NCBI GenBank assembly: GCA_916610825.1
Contig: OU744446.1
Location: 33,275,436 to 33,339,435 of the forward strand
Reading direction: 5' to 3'
Length of the DNA: 64,000 nt
From: Haliclystus octoradiatus
Taxonomy: Eukaryota > Cnidaria > Staurozoa > Stauromedusae > Haliclystidae
The notes under the pieces were generated by a model that saw only the letters and a program-made list of their open reading frames with translations, had not been told where the DNA came from and searched no databases. The position numbers were made by a program, and so were the translations under genes. Positions 28,501 through 43,500 of this stretch are shown piece after piece (positions within the stretch are counted from its first letter, which is position 1; each line of letters begins with the position of its first letter).

Positions 28501-31500
28501 CTATAATAATAAAATATATTATAGTACAGTGCATTAGTGCTAGTCAGAATTTCCAACAATTTCCGTTACATTTATTCTAATTTGCACTTATCCAAAATTA
28601 GTAAGCGAGCATTTGACCAGAAAATAGTTTATAGGTTTTCATTTTTCAGTTCAGGAGTTCATGAACCCTCACAGACAGTTCATGAACAATTCATGGAAAC
28701 CTGGGGCCATTTAACGTTCATGAACTCCTGAACTGTTTTCGCAGTGGTAAGACTGAATTAAAAGATTTAAACTTGGATCAAGCACATATTCTCTTATCTT
28801 CATGAAGTCATTTCCAATTTAAGTAATGTTGCCATTATATTATATTTCAAGTGTTTCTGAACTTGTTTTAAATGTATCAGAACGTTATTTGAGCCTTGAG
28901 CCCTGCCTCTGTGAAACTAATTCATGAACGTTAGATTGCCAAATTTTCATGAAAAATCATGAGAAATTCCATAAAAATTAAGCCATTTAACATTAATTGA
29001 CTAGTTCGTGAAATGTTTATTGAGGAGTTGGCATAAGCAAGTTAATGGAATTTCGTCAACCTCTGAGCTATTCATGAACAGCTGTTCATAGAGTTTTTAA
29101 CTCCACAAAGACACATTTTACGCTAAAGGGTTACTGCATGGCAGCCGTGTTTGGGTTCTCTAATACCAACACGCGGAATGTTGGGAGACACGAGAAAGCA
29201 TCAAAAAAACAAGAGCCCATAGGGCGAATGTTTTTCAGCTTTCGAGTGTCTCCCAACATCCCAAGTGTTGGTATCAGAGAACCCAAACACAAGGCTGCCA
29301 TGCAGCAACCTTTTTGTGAAACAAAAAACATTTTTACTATTTTTAAACGAATTTGACATAAAAGATTTGACTGGTTAGATCAATTTTCTCCTATAAATTT
29401 TCATGTCTTCGTCATAGAATCACAGATCCAGAGTTCTACTTTCGAATCACTTTCGAGCGCTATGATTTTGATTTGTCTCGTTTCTCATACCGGTATCTGT
29501 GTCGCAAATTTTTGCCAATTTTGTAGGGCATTTTTTCCTCGGAATAGCCACCAAGGCATAACCAAACAAATGACGCAAAGAAGAAGAATGCCTTAAATTA
29601 GAATACTTGATTCTGAAATATAAATCATCAACGATGTTGGTAATGCAATTTTTATTTGCAATTATTTAGAAATTTTAGGTGTTTTTCTCTCATGATTCCT
29701 AAGTTGTTTTGACTTGTGTGATCCAAACACGGGAGTTAGCCAATCAAATCACTAGAACAGCATTCGAAAGTCTCTCGAGTTTTACACTGATGATTAATTA
29801 GTTAATTTAATAATATCTTACTTTGCAAGTGCAATAATGGCTACACTGGATCAGGAGATTTATGTGGAAATGATAATGATATGGATGGTATTGCTTTCCC
29901 AAACATTGATTGTACACTTAAAGAATGCCTTCAGGTTTGTTTCTTTTTTATGTATACATTTGTCTATAACAGTTTAAAAAAATTTTTCTTCATATTTTAT
30001 TTAAGTTTAATCTTAACTGAAAAATCCATACAAAACAGATTTTCAGAAGTGCTACTGATTCTACTGAATGGAATACAGGTAGCCAGTAGTTGCCAGTTTT
30101 CAACTCAAATATAGTTAGAGACTTCTTGTATATTAGTCCCTATTCATACATGAGTTACAAAATACAAATCGTTCATGAACTCCTGAACAGTTCTGAGGGC
30201 TAAATACAAAAAACAAACAAAAAGTCGTGAAATTGATTTCAAAGAAGTTTTATTTTTATTTTGCAGGATAATTGCCCGTTTGTTCCAAATGGCGGACAGG
30301 AAGATAATGATATGGATACACAGGGTGATGCATGTGATGATGATGACGATAATGATAATATACCAGATATTCTTGTAAGTGTTTCAATGAAAACTACATC
30401 ACATATGATAGCTATAAATACTGGCTCCCTCCTTGGTGAGATAAAGTCCATGAACGTTATATTTGAAGATATAATTTACACAAAAATGGCTGACAAGTTA
30501 TGGAGATCCGTTGCTTTTTGGGCATCAAGTCGTACTTAAATATCTATGTCATTTGTGGATAATTTCGAAATTCTTGTCGGAGAATCGGTCTTCACTCTTT
30601 CGAGAAGCAGTTCAAGAGTTCACAAAAATTTTGGACAATTTAACGTTCATGAACTGTTCATGAATTCTTGAACTGTTTATCACCGGGGTGCTAACCAACT
30701 AATCAAATTATTATAAATCGTAACTGTGACATAATATAATTTCCTTTCAGGATTTATGTTCATTTCATAGTTCTGACAATCAGTCAGATTACGATTCAGA
30801 TGGTGTTGGTGATATATGTGATAACTGCCCTTACATTGCTAATAAATACCAGCATGATATTGACGGAGATAAGATCGGTGATGAATGTGATGATGATATG
30901 GATGGTGATGGTATGTTTATTTGTTCGATTAATTAATCATATGAGAAGTTATCTAACCATGAATATTCAATAAACTGTCCATGAAGTGCGTTTACATCTA
31001 TGAAACAGTTCATGAAAATTGGGTCATTTAAAATTTGTTAACTGTTTTCCCAGGGAGAAATTGCTTCAAAAAAAGAATGCCACATTCCTAAACTGTCCGA
31101 TTGCTTCAATTTTAAGGTTTTAAATTTAAAGCGCTCGATATTACCTTGTCTGACAATCACCCCTCCGAAAACAGTTCAGGAGTTCATAAACAGTTCATGA
31201 ACAGTTCATGAACGTTAGATGGCCCCAAATTTCCTGAATTGTTCCTGAACTGTTCATGAACTGTCTGTGAGGGTTCATGAACTGTTCATTAACAGTTCAG
31301 GAAAATCTGAGCCATTTAACGTTCATGAACTGTTCATAAACTCCTGGACTGTTTTTCGCAGGGGCAAGCCTACTCTATTTTTGATGATATCATATTATTT
31401 TGTTATTGTCGAACTATTACTATAGGTATTCCCAATTCAGAAGATAAATGCACTATGATAAATTCAAGTGATCAGGCCGATGTTGATTCTGATGGCATTG

Positions 31501-34500
31501 GCGATATTTGTGATAATTGTCAAGGGGTTAGAAATCCTCTGCAGGTAACAATGTTTTTATTGTTGTAGCATAAAAATGGAAAATTTCATGAGTTTGCAGG
31601 CATATCATGCTTACTTTCCGGGTGCGTAGTGTTTTATCTCACTAATGAGGCTCTGTGCATTATGGATTTTGAAAATCTGAAAACATACTGAAAAATTACT
31701 GAATATGCTACTGAATTTGGCCCGTTTCCGTCCAGTAGATTTGACATTTCAACGTGCGTTTAAGCAATTTTTCAGTAGAATGGGAAGATTCTAATTGTTA
31801 AGGGTATGACATTTACCAGTTGATTGCCTCGTTCAGATCAAGTTTACCCCCTACGAAATAGTGTTGAAGTTCATGAGCAGTTCATGAACGTCAAATGGTC
31901 CCAATTTTCATAAACCTTCCTCGGACAGTTCATGAACCTTCGCGGACAGTCATGAACAGTTCATGAAAATTTTGAGCCATTTAAAGTTCATGAACTGCTC
32001 GTAAACTCCTGTGAACTGTTTAGAACAATATAGATCACATATTATTCAATTGTTGCTGGCTATTTTCACCAAATTCATACGATATAATAAATTGTTAATG
32101 GTGGTGTGTGGCTAAACCAGCTGTTTTTCGTAAGCTTTGTGATTTACACGTGTGTGCTATTCATTGTTTTGAATGAACCTTTGATATTGTTAGTTAGATC
32201 CAAGCTATTAGTATAACAAGCAATTTCACAATCCTGATAGTGTATATTGAAGTGACGTTGTATGTTTACCCCCAAATCCCCACTTACAAAATTGTTCAAG
32301 TATTGATTTCGAATAATATTTTGTATGTTGTTGTTCTGCTTGAGAACTTACCTCAGTTTTAATTAGTCGTTTACTTTTTATAGGTTGATGCAGATATGAA
32401 TGGTTACGGAGATGATTGTGATACCCTTTTAAATCATGATAGGTATATAATAATAATAATAATATAATAATATTTTATTTTTATAGCGCTATTTCTATTA
32501 AAAATATTCAATAGCGCTTCACAAATTTGTTTATTTAATTTATAAATAGTTAAAAGGTTAAGAAAATAAAACGAATAAAAACAAAATAAAATTATGGTTA
32601 TATATTTACAACTTTAATTATTTACATTTCAAATTAAGATAGTGAATATGCTTTCTTAAATAAATAGGTTTTTGGATTTGATTTGAAAGTTTCCAAGGTG
32701 GTGCAGTATCTTAGTATGATAGGTATATGTGTATACATAGGTGAAATATACACAATACCTCTGTGAAAAACAGTTTAAGAGTTCACGAACTGTTCATGAA
32801 CAGCTCATGAACTCTAAATGGCCATGAACTGTTCATGAATTCCTTAACTGTTTCTCACACCTTGATAAGTACTGCTCTTGGGTCTAAATTATGCAACAAA
32901 CATTTGAAATTTATTTTTCTCTTTTTTAAATGTGTTCTTAGGTGGATTTTTATTTCTCTAATTGGATGGTACTTCATTTCCCTCTGTAAAAAATATTCAT
33001 AATTTTATGAACATAAAATTGCATGATTGTTCATGAATTTGTTCATCACATTGTTCAATAAAATTGGGATCGCCGAACGCAGGCCCATTTTCGAAACAAT
33101 TGTATTACTGCGAGCACAACTATCAAGAATTCACAAATTTCTACTTTTAGAGTGACTGTTGCGGTGCAGATTATTTTGAATTATTAATTAATATGAATTA
33201 TATGCATGTATAATGTATATAACGTATTTTCATAAGCCAGTAACCTAAACAACTTCCAGGCACTTTGAAACAGGAAAATTTGGTTGCAGGCACAAATATA
33301 TTTTGTAGACCTCTGACTGTGCATAAAAATTTTCGTGAACTTGTAAATTCTTTCGCAGGATTGTTCCATTTTTATTGTCACGTGTATTTATTTCCGTCTG
33401 ATTTTACTGTTGGTGACATGAATTTGTGAGCGAGAAATGGCACAAGATCTATGACATGTTTATAGAAATTTCAGATTGAGTGTGCCGACCCACAATCACA
33501 AGGTTTCAATTAATAGCTTTTGAACATTCACTAAAATTCAATGATTTTCTGATAAATTTCTGCTCCATTTGAGTTGAAGAGATGATGCCATACTGCTTTA
33601 CATTACTTTAACGGATTAGCTCAGATGGCAGAAACCGGATTCAGATCTGATCATGGTGGACTGTGGTTCAAACCCAACGAAATTCAAGTCATAGTAGACT
33701 TTTTCAAAACATCAAAATGGATACAATCTTCTGATGACGAGTCAAATGGTCCAGAAGGAATCGCATCATGAGTTAGTAAAGATGCGATGTGGTATAACGA
33801 CGCGCATTGACAATTGAGTTATATTTGCCTTAGAATCTGCTGAACTTGATCTGCAGTGTCGCGGCTTAGATCAGGAATGATAATTTATGTTAATTTATCT
33901 TGTTGAAAACAGTTGAAAACAGTCACTTCTTCAAAAATAGAATAATGACATGGGCAACACAGTCTCAATTACTTTAGATTACTTTCTCAGTGAAAAAGAG
34001 TTAAAGAGTGCATTAGTTCATGAATGTAAAATTACCCAAATGTTCATGGACCAATATCACAATCATGAACCAGTTTATATATGTGTTTATGAACAGTTCA
34101 TGAACTGTTCATGAGCCCACAAATAATGTTTATGAACTGTTAATTAAGCTCTGTGTGTGATCTGTGTGAACTGTGTGTGATCTGTTCATGAAAGTAATGG
34201 AATGATAGCTGACTATTTATTTCTGTTGGTTTATATGGAAGATTTATCGATATCGATCAATTCTTTATTTGCAGTGATGGCGATGGAATTCCGAACAGCT
34301 ATGATAACTGCATAGAAATATCTAATGGTGAACAAACAGATATTGATAATGATGGAAAAGGTATAATGTTAGTTGGGATTTCATATAATCAAACTGATAA
34401 GTAACAATTTCTAAGACCTGTTATGACGGCATGTTACATATTAAACAAATAGTTCATACTTTCCGTGAACTATGCTCTGATAGCACCACGAGAGGCACGT

Positions 34501-37500
34501 AAAGAGAAAACGAGAAGGCATCAGAAAATTACGAGCCGCATCGGCGAGTAATTTTCGCCTTCGAGTTTCTCCTGGATTGACTCGAGTGGTGCTATCAGAG
34601 CATAGTTCACGGAAAGTATGAACTATCTGGTTTAGAACACAGCCAACCCCGATTTGTGAATGTTTTGTACAAATTTTCAGAGCATTTTTTGATCTAACAA
34701 TCCATGATAAGTATGTAATTCTCCTATTTTCGTGACGTCACAGGAAGAAAGCTGAGTCGAGAGCTGTACTCTTGCCTTTTTTAAATCAACTAAAAGCTGC
34801 GAGGAAAAATTAATTTCGAGAAATTTATATTTCTCCTCTTGAAATTAAAAGAATGGATGCTTAAACATCGTTTCTTACATAGTCATGGATTCTTATATTT
34901 TAAACAACATTTTTTATTTTCTTATGTGTGTTATTCATTATGGAAAATTGACTGGGAAAACTTGAAAAGGAAAGAAAATATTTCTTATCTATAATTTGAA
35001 GAATTTCGTAAAAAGAAGTGAACGCGAAGAAAGATATGAAACAAAGAAAGATTTATTGACTAAATGTTTGCTAATTGCCTATTTAAAAGAGCAGATTATT
35101 TAATTTATGATAACTTTTTAGAATGTTGCTAACTTTCATTTGGAGAAATGGTTTAATTGTTTGAAATTTTAGTGGTTGATTTTGTTTAGCCTATGTTTTG
35201 AAATTGGTAGTTTATCCATATCGGAAGCTTCCTTTCTATGCAAGGAAATTTAGTTTTTATACTTTTATCTAGGAACTTGCAAAAATAATAAAAATTGGCC
35301 ATAAAAGGATGAGGGGATATTAATAGAATATTAATGAAATGAAGTTATGTTATGTTTTCACAATTTTCAATACTGTAAAAGTTAGGCAAATTGTTTTTGA
35401 ATTGTTAATTTTTGCAAAACATTTCATACACTTTAAACATGTTTTTTTACTTGCTCAGATATTTCTTCTGCAAGCCATTTGATTTATTTTGAACAACCGA
35501 GAAACTGCATGAAACAGCAACTCACTGAAATTGTTTATGACTCTGCAAATATTCACTGTATTTGCTTTTTACTTTATATTACTTGCTAGTTTATAATGCC
35601 ATATTTAAATAATTATCGGTTGTTTGGTATTTTCATAAATTTCTAAATCAACGGAGTCAAGCTCAGCTATGGTGAAATGGCGTTATTGGCGTTAACCAAT
35701 CAAATTGAAAGAATAAACCGTAGCAGATCCTTGATATGTTCTGAAAGTTTGTATTAGCTTTTTGTTAAATTTATATGGTATGATATGGTATGGTATGGAG
35801 TATATGCACTTATACAGCTACGCATTTTCAGCCTCATGCCTTCAAACATGGCAACCATGGTATTTGTTACCATGTTAAAAGAGCCTCCCCCAAAGACCCC
35901 TGCGAAAAACAGTTCAAGAGCTGATGAACAATATATAAACGCTAGATGGCCTCAAATTTTCATGAACTGTTCATCAACGGGTGCCCTCCACGAACACTGT
36001 TTATGAGCTGCTACTGAAGGTTTCATAGGCTGTTTCGTTTTATTTCACTATATAGCATAGTGAATATTATTCTATGCATAGATCATTTTCAGAAGCTATT
36101 GTCATTTTTACTTTCTAAATACATTTTCAGTATTTTTATCAAAAGGTGACATTTGTGATGATGATATTGATAGTGATGGTGTAAACAATTTACTGGATAA
36201 CTGTCCGCTCGTTGTTAATAAAGAACAGATGCACACAAAACTCACATATGACACTGAAAGTAAGTTTACAAGTTACAACACATTAATACACCGTGCACTG
36301 ATAACTCCGTGGCAGAGTGAACGCTCTTGCTTCGGGAGACCGGGGTTCGATTCCCTGTCAGTGCACACCTATATGTTCTTTGTGCCTGTCTTTATGTTCA
36401 TAATGTCTCTCAAACAATTACAAAACTGCTGTGCTTATGAGGTGACTATCAATCACAATTATCTATAATTGAAATTGTAACATTTTAATGAATAGAAATT
36501 AATCGTGATATAGTAATGAATAGCGCCATAGCGATTCATTTCAACATACTAGTGTGCTAACAGAGTGGAACGGTCATTCGTCGATCACGGTTCCCTCCCT
36601 CTTGAACATTCCATCTGCCGGCTGCCATCACAAGATTGTACTTGATGTTTTTGACCATTCAGATAAATTCACTGCTGAGTTGACTTTTAGGGGATTTAAG
36701 TGATTTGATTTGAGGTTAGTAATTACACCTGAAAATGAATTACCTGTAAACTTCTTTCCTTCAGTTTTCACAATAATTGTGCATCAATATGATGAATTGT
36801 CTGTAAAGCCACATCGGACAGCAGCGCCCTCGGATTACTAATTGCTATATAAATTGTTTGGAGATTGATAAAGTATTCTCCTTTGTGCTATGGCATCTAC
36901 GACATAAATTTTTTGTGAGTTCATGAACGAATCATGAACAATTTCATGAAGATGTATCAACTTTTCATGAACAGTTGAACACGCTATAAACAGTTTATGA
37001 ACCATTCAAAAACAATTAGATCTTTCGTATCACCTTTATTCAAGATAATGCTGTTGGTGATGCGTGTATTGATGATTATGATGGTGATGGTGTAATTGAT
37101 GTTCAAGATTCATGCCGGCATTCAAAGAGTATCCAATCCCTTGACTTCCGTCCTCATATTCTAGTAAATCTGAGCAAACATGGGTCATCTGAACCAGAAC
37201 CATTCTGGGAAATTTCAAATGAGGTAATTTAGCATAATTGTATTACCATAGTGTTTTAGTTATTGACCAACAGCATGTCAATACGAGAATCAAGCAATTT
37301 CATTGGTCGAACAGGGGCCAATCCCAAAGTTGAATTGACCGCTCCGTGATTTTTAACCGTTGTTGCGTTTTTAATTAGAAATAGCATATAATACTTTTAA
37401 ATAATAGAAATATATATTTAAAGATATATGATGAAAAGAGTCAAAGACTACACAATCATAATTGTTATTAAATAGCTTCGTGCTTACTCATTCATCGAAT

Positions 37501-40500
37501 ATATTTGTCTGATGATTGCTGTAGTAACAATTATGAATGTGTAGTCTTTGACTCCTTTTGTTATATTTAGCTCTGTCAAATAACATCGAGCAATATTGTT
37601 TGCTATTAGATAAGATCTAATATATTAAGATGGAATATTTTGCAATTGAATTATTGAATTGAAAATATTTGAAATTAGGTCTCTGGTGAGTTCCTTGGCA
37701 GGAACGAAACACGTGTCAGACCAGCCGCTTTATCAATTGAAATTATTTTGCCTGTATAATTGATTTACATTCAAATGGCATCGGTATACATTTGTCACTA
37801 TCTGTCAATATTTCCGTCGCCTTCAAACAAAAATTGTTGAATATACCTCTGATGAATTATTGAGAAGTCATGTGTATATGGAAAACTTTTAAAAATTATT
37901 AATTACTGTATAAACCCAAGTATAAACATTCATGTACATACGTAACATTGATTTGTTTCAATATTGACCATTTAACAGGGTAGGGATGCAAGACAGAATA
38001 TCGAAACTTTACAACCATCGATGCTTCTTGGTATGTGATCTTATTGATGATCAGAGCTTATTAACTGCTTGATTATTGTTGAGGGACTCTGGCTACTCTA
38101 AATTCCGATGTTATATGATATTACTATTAAGTTCGAAATGCAAGAACGCGATTCCGTTTTCGAAATTAGTTTTATTTTGAGTCGATATTGTGATTTGGCT
38201 TCAAACCAATTAGATTGATCGAATAAATTTCGTTATTATACTAAGTATTTTATCTGATATGCTAAATTAATGAATTGGTAAAATTGGTAAATTGTGTAAC
38301 TCTTTTACCAACAGGAAAACAATCATATGACGATGTTAACTTCAAAGGAACCTTCTACGTTGATAGTAACTATGGTGAATCCTATTTTGGTTTCATATTT
38401 GGTTACCAAAGCAACAGAAGATTCTATCTTGTAGCATGGCAGCGTGCAAGTGCAAATTTAAATAATGACACTTTCAATGGTGGAATGTCTGGTTTGCATA
38501 TCAAGGTATGACCTTGACTCGCTCAAATATCGCTCTCTTTTTTCTGCCTCATTTTCATGATTAGAAAGTGTCACTTCCCAACTGATCAAGATCGGCATAG
38601 CGCAGAAGTGAGACTTAAGCAAGTCAAGGTGTGACCCTGCTGTTGGTCAACTTCGGAATGAAATACCAGTGCAGGGAATATTAGTTGAGTTATTAGTATT
38701 CAATGCAGATATTATAGCGGGGGGATAATACATAGTGTATCCTCTAGACCCTATAATGTCGAAGGAGACACTAAAAAGGAAGAAGCTTGCCTGTATGTTG
38801 TAATAGTAATTAAAACGACATCACCCTACCGAAGATAGATGTCTGGATTGTCAATGCTCAGCGGTACGCCGCAGCTAAATTAAATTCCCTCTTAACTATT
38901 CAATTCGCTATCTTAGGTACTGTAATCTCAGGGCTGAGCTGACCTTAGGGAAGTTTAAAACACAATCGATGAGATACGCTAATCCTAGTGCATTGTAATG
39001 TTGGTCAATAGGTTCCTACTTTTTGGTTGATTTTTTTGGTAACATACAGTAATGGTATTATTTATATGTCATATTCTTTTGTTATTAGATTATTTTTATA
39101 TTTCCAGCTTGTTAACTCTTCTACTGGCCCAAGTGATATTCTCAATGAAGCTTTATGGCACTCTGATACAACACCAAAACAGGTTATAAACATTATTGTA
39201 TGCTAAGCAATTTGTGCACAGTTTCCTATGAACTATTGATATTTGGCGCACGAGAGGCACGTAAGGTGAAAACGAGAAGGCATCAGTTTGATGTGCCTAT
39301 AATATTAAATTTCTATGAGTATCATTGATTTGATCAATGTCATTACACCGTACCTTCTGATCTGTAGTTGACGCTTTATTTTGTAGAAGTATGAACATTT
39401 CATTATTTTGTGTTTTCAGGTTAATCTTCTATGGCATGACCCTAAATTGCAACCTTGGAATCACAAAACACCATACTCTTTTGAATTGGAATGGAGACCT
39501 TCAATAAGTAGAATAAGGTAAAAGAAAACATGGGTAATGAAGTGTAGATATTAAAAATAATGTGTGTAAAATTTAGCTTGAACTCTATTGAACCTTAATA
39601 TTTCAAACTTAAATGCGTATGCATGATTTTACTATTCGTTGATTTTCAAATTTCAATTGATCATTTTTTTTTACTTTCTATTGTCTTGAAACACTCACAT
39701 CTATACTACTCGTAACCAGAAAGTGTAACATTTAGATCAATTTTGCAGTGTTTCGAACTTCATGGGTCTCGACTGTCATCTGCTTTGGAATTATGTGGTC
39801 AACTACAAACTTTCAAAGAGATACCCATCCTCTTCAATATAATCCAAATATTTCCCTTTTTATCCAATCCGATGGGCTAATTTGATACAAATAATATACC
39901 TTACATTTTATTTTGTAAATTGCGGTATTATTTTAAATTGTAAATATTTGTATCTATTTTTATTGCATGGTGTTTATCAAACTTAGATTAAAAGTGAGAA
40001 CATCGTCATCTTTGATTGCTGACTCTGGTTTTATACACGATGCATCGATTTCTGCCGGAAGACTAGGATTATACACATTTGGTCAACATAGTGTTATATG
40101 GTCTAATCTGAGAGCTGAATGTCTAAAAAAGTAAGCTATATTGATAATGCAACGTATTCAATAGAAATATAACAAATTCAAATTCTGATACTGCCTATAG
40201 AGGATGGTTTATGCCAACAAAATCTTTCTATAGTATTCAAATACGGATTCATCCTTTATGCCTGTGACCACCCTTTATTTCATCTTAATTATCAATACAT
40301 ACAAACCTCAATGTTTTCACTCAAAAACTACCTACTTGCACTACTGACACCAACCCATAAAAAATTGTGAAATTTCATTGCGTTTTCATGGCATTTTCAC
40401 AATTTAATATCGTAAATATGGATGTTTTCATGGTTCTGTAACTTTTTTTGTTTGAAACATTTGTTGTTTTCTCTTTTTACACTTTCATGGCATTTTCATG

Positions 40501-43500
40501 GTTTTGGTGTTGGTAGTGTTATTACATCTTACTACTGTACTTTATACCTCGTTGTTCCCGCTTACACATAAAAAACATTTATTGCTCATATGATATCAAT
40601 GATATCATATCATAGACTGAATTTGATGACCAACCTTAATAAAAATACTGATAGTGGAAGCATATATCTATGTATGTCTTCAAACTTTTTTCAACTGCAT
40701 TAATCTCTATATTAATAGTAGTGTCTGTTTGTAAATAAATTATATTTGTGTCGATATAACCATGTACAGTAACACATTTTTGTATGAATATTATGATATT
40801 GTTTCGTTGTTTTGAAATAATAAACTTCCCTTCATACTTTATTTAATATCATTGTATTAACAGATTTAGAGATTTTAAAATGTTTATAGGTTGATAATTT
40901 AGCGGGTAAATAACTTGAAGGCAAATTGAAATCTGCAGAACGAGAATATGTTTTGAATTTAAGCTGCGAGAAAAATCTTTGAACAAGTAAGTCCATCAGT
41001 TTTATGATAAACAAAATAATACAAAATACTGAATTGCTTTGAATTTCCAGAATAACTAAACCAAACAAAATATGTTTTTGAAAAAAAGAAATCTAGACAT
41101 ATTTCATGTTGTGGTGAAATAAGTAATCTACAGCGGGGCACAAAAGTCCTTAATTTATGAATGAAACAAAATGGTGTTCCTTACTTTTCTTAAAATTGAA
41201 ATACAAACGTTTCACTTCTTCTAAAGGGCTACTGTATATTTAATTTGTGGGAAGATTGATAAAACAATCTGTTGTAAAATCAAAGCAACCTATTTCAAAT
41301 TTTTCTAACGCGCTCCATAAAATATCAAGAACTTTCAGAAAAGTATAAAATGACGTCGGCGTTCGACTAATTCGAAAAAAATTCCTAATCATTCGAAGAT
41401 TTTATCAAAGCGTCTATAGTCTAAATTTACAGAGTTGAAAATCAGTCAAGGCATTGTACAAAATAATTTATATAATTGTCTTTTATTCGAAATAATTCTG
41501 ACTAAGATAGATTTCATATTGCGATCGATTGCATGGATAAGTAGATTCATATTCTATGTAAGTAAGTCCTTTTCATCATGCAGCACAACCTGAATATTTA
41601 AATATGACCATCAGGTATGGTAGTTATATATATCTTTGAATCTAATAAACATAGCACTGACATATTGCATTCAGTAAATCAGAGCGTCCCCTTCAATAAA
41701 TTCTGAATAAATATGCATATCATGAATCTGACCGCAAAATGAGCTATTTTGGTTTTTCTATCAAAACAACTAATTTATTCATAATTGTCTTGTATTTCAT
41801 TCTACATCTGTTAAGTTGTAAACATACTACGTCTAGAAATATTGACAACAATATGCATCATAATATCACTGTCGAATTATTATAGCGATTTATTACAGTA
41901 ATAAATTCAATGTTTAGAAATATATAACAGATCAGTAAGAATAAATTCGAACCAGAGCGGAAAATTTTTACGGAAACAGAATTCTATAGCGGATAAGCTT
42001 TGCGAGCCTTTATTGCTAAGGGTGCATTTTATAAGAATGTTGACACTACCATTCTTGAAACAAAAACTACTTTCAGGCTCATTCTTCGAAAATTTTTCTT
42101 ATAAAATTCTATTTTCAACGAACTCTTATTTCGATAGACTGCCATGAAAAACACCGTCCTACTTGCTGACAGTGTTAGGATCAAAATATATAGGCACATA
42201 TAAAAGACGTATCTATTATTATCAGATGTTATAATATATTTTGTATATATATATTGCAAAGAATTGAGTGCTCAATGCAATGGAAAATAATCTGTCCATG
42301 GTATTTGAATCCTTTCTATCTTCATTATTATTATTATATAATATAAAATATATAAATTGTCTGATAATTATATTAATATAGGGATATATATGATCTGATT
42401 TGATTTGATTCAGAATTTTCAACAAAATTATTTTAAGAAAATAAAAAATAGCTCCGCTACGCTCGGACTCATGGTGAATGATATAATAATCAAAATAAAC
42501 CAATTGAAATCAAATTCAATAGGATATCAAATCAATCAAATCATCATGCAAAGAACAAGAAAATCAAATCAAATTCAAAAAAGTAAATCAATCCTATCGA
42601 ATGATATAAAATCAGATCAAATAAAAAAATGAACTTCAATCAAATAAAATAAAATAAATTAAAACAATACCCAAATAATCTAATCATATAAAGAAAAATA
42701 TATCCAAATGATAAATCAAATGAAAAAAGGAAAAAATGTTAATGCAGACCGATGGGATTGAACTCCAAACATTATACGCCTGATGCAGACGCTCCACCAC
42801 TAGACCATAACAAGGTAGAATAAACCAAGTGATTTTCAATACTTATAATACAGGTGTGAGTTGTAAGTGACGTGCGAAATTGTCTCACCTTAAGCTGATG
42901 TCGCAGGAGAATTAAAACATTTGAATAAACCAAATAAAACCATGACGACTGGCTTAGCAGTTTAATGTAATAAATAACTTCAGAAAGCAATATAAACAAT
43001 AAATATGTAATACTGTCTTGTCTAAGCCCCCCCAAAACAAATGAGGAATTGTCGGTTTAAAAGTTCTCATGGTCAAAACACAACAAAAATTATCTTCGAA
43101 ATTTCATCTCAAATAGTGATGTTACAGAACGATTAAAACCTTTCATTAACCATTTCAAATGACGAGAAGAAGAAAACAATTATGTGTTCTACCAATGAAG
43201 AGATAATCACGATGTAAACTAATCCAGGATTATTAGAAAACATTTCATTGAATAATGCAATTGTAATCTCGCTAAGCTGCGAGTCGACCATCATGGCGGG
43301 CAATGGAAAAAATTTGTGTCAAATCCAGCTAAAAATTTGGAATTATCACACAGCTTGCCCATTGTATTTTTAACAATAAAATGGTGTTTCTTGCGCAACC
43401 GTTTTTGTTCGACCTTTGTTAGCACGCAAAGCAGTCTGTTGAACGTTATTTCAAGAGAACAAAAGAGTTAAGTCAGAAATGAAAACGTTTTCTACCATGA

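Larger units (their letters stand above)
1..37015. repeat. dense intronic field of AGTTCATGAAC foldback repeats
   Basis: Nearly every intron from base 1 to about 37,015 contains elements built from tandem 11-bp units AGTTCATGAAC (itself holding the 10-bp palindrome GTTCATGAAC). A typical full copy reads CCCCTGCGAAAAACAGTTCA-GGAG, a run of units, AAATGGCCCCAATTTTCATG, a middle with ACCCTCACAGACAG, then AAAATTTGGGGCCATTTAAC, more units and the inverted terminus ending TTTTTCGCAGGGG. Both halves are complementary, so an element of about 200 bp can fold on itself. None encodes a protein; ORFs that cross them are artefacts. Further partial copies, not listed separately, lie near 2675-2775, 3765-3960, 5753-5930, 8605-8705, 9100-9355, 9890-9955, 13420-13570, 18210-18440, 20200-20390, 21335-21400, 26400-26505, 26885-26990, 27795-28160, 28370-28460, 30600-30685 and 36920-37015. 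Confidence 0.92.

Noticed and set aside
29131..29356. Overlapping ORFs on both strands
   Set aside because: Both are read-through of the same hairpin; symmetry explains the mirrored peptides.
36294..36365. A functional tRNA gene
   Set aside because: The anticodon stem has a mismatch, the variable region is about 2 nt, and the tail recurs with it elsewhere, which fits a SINE better.
42029..42632. Several small ORFs
   Set aside because: They lie in the old copy of the 3.0-kb unit and in low-complexity A-rich sequence; peptides are lysine/asparagine/isoleucine rich without domains.
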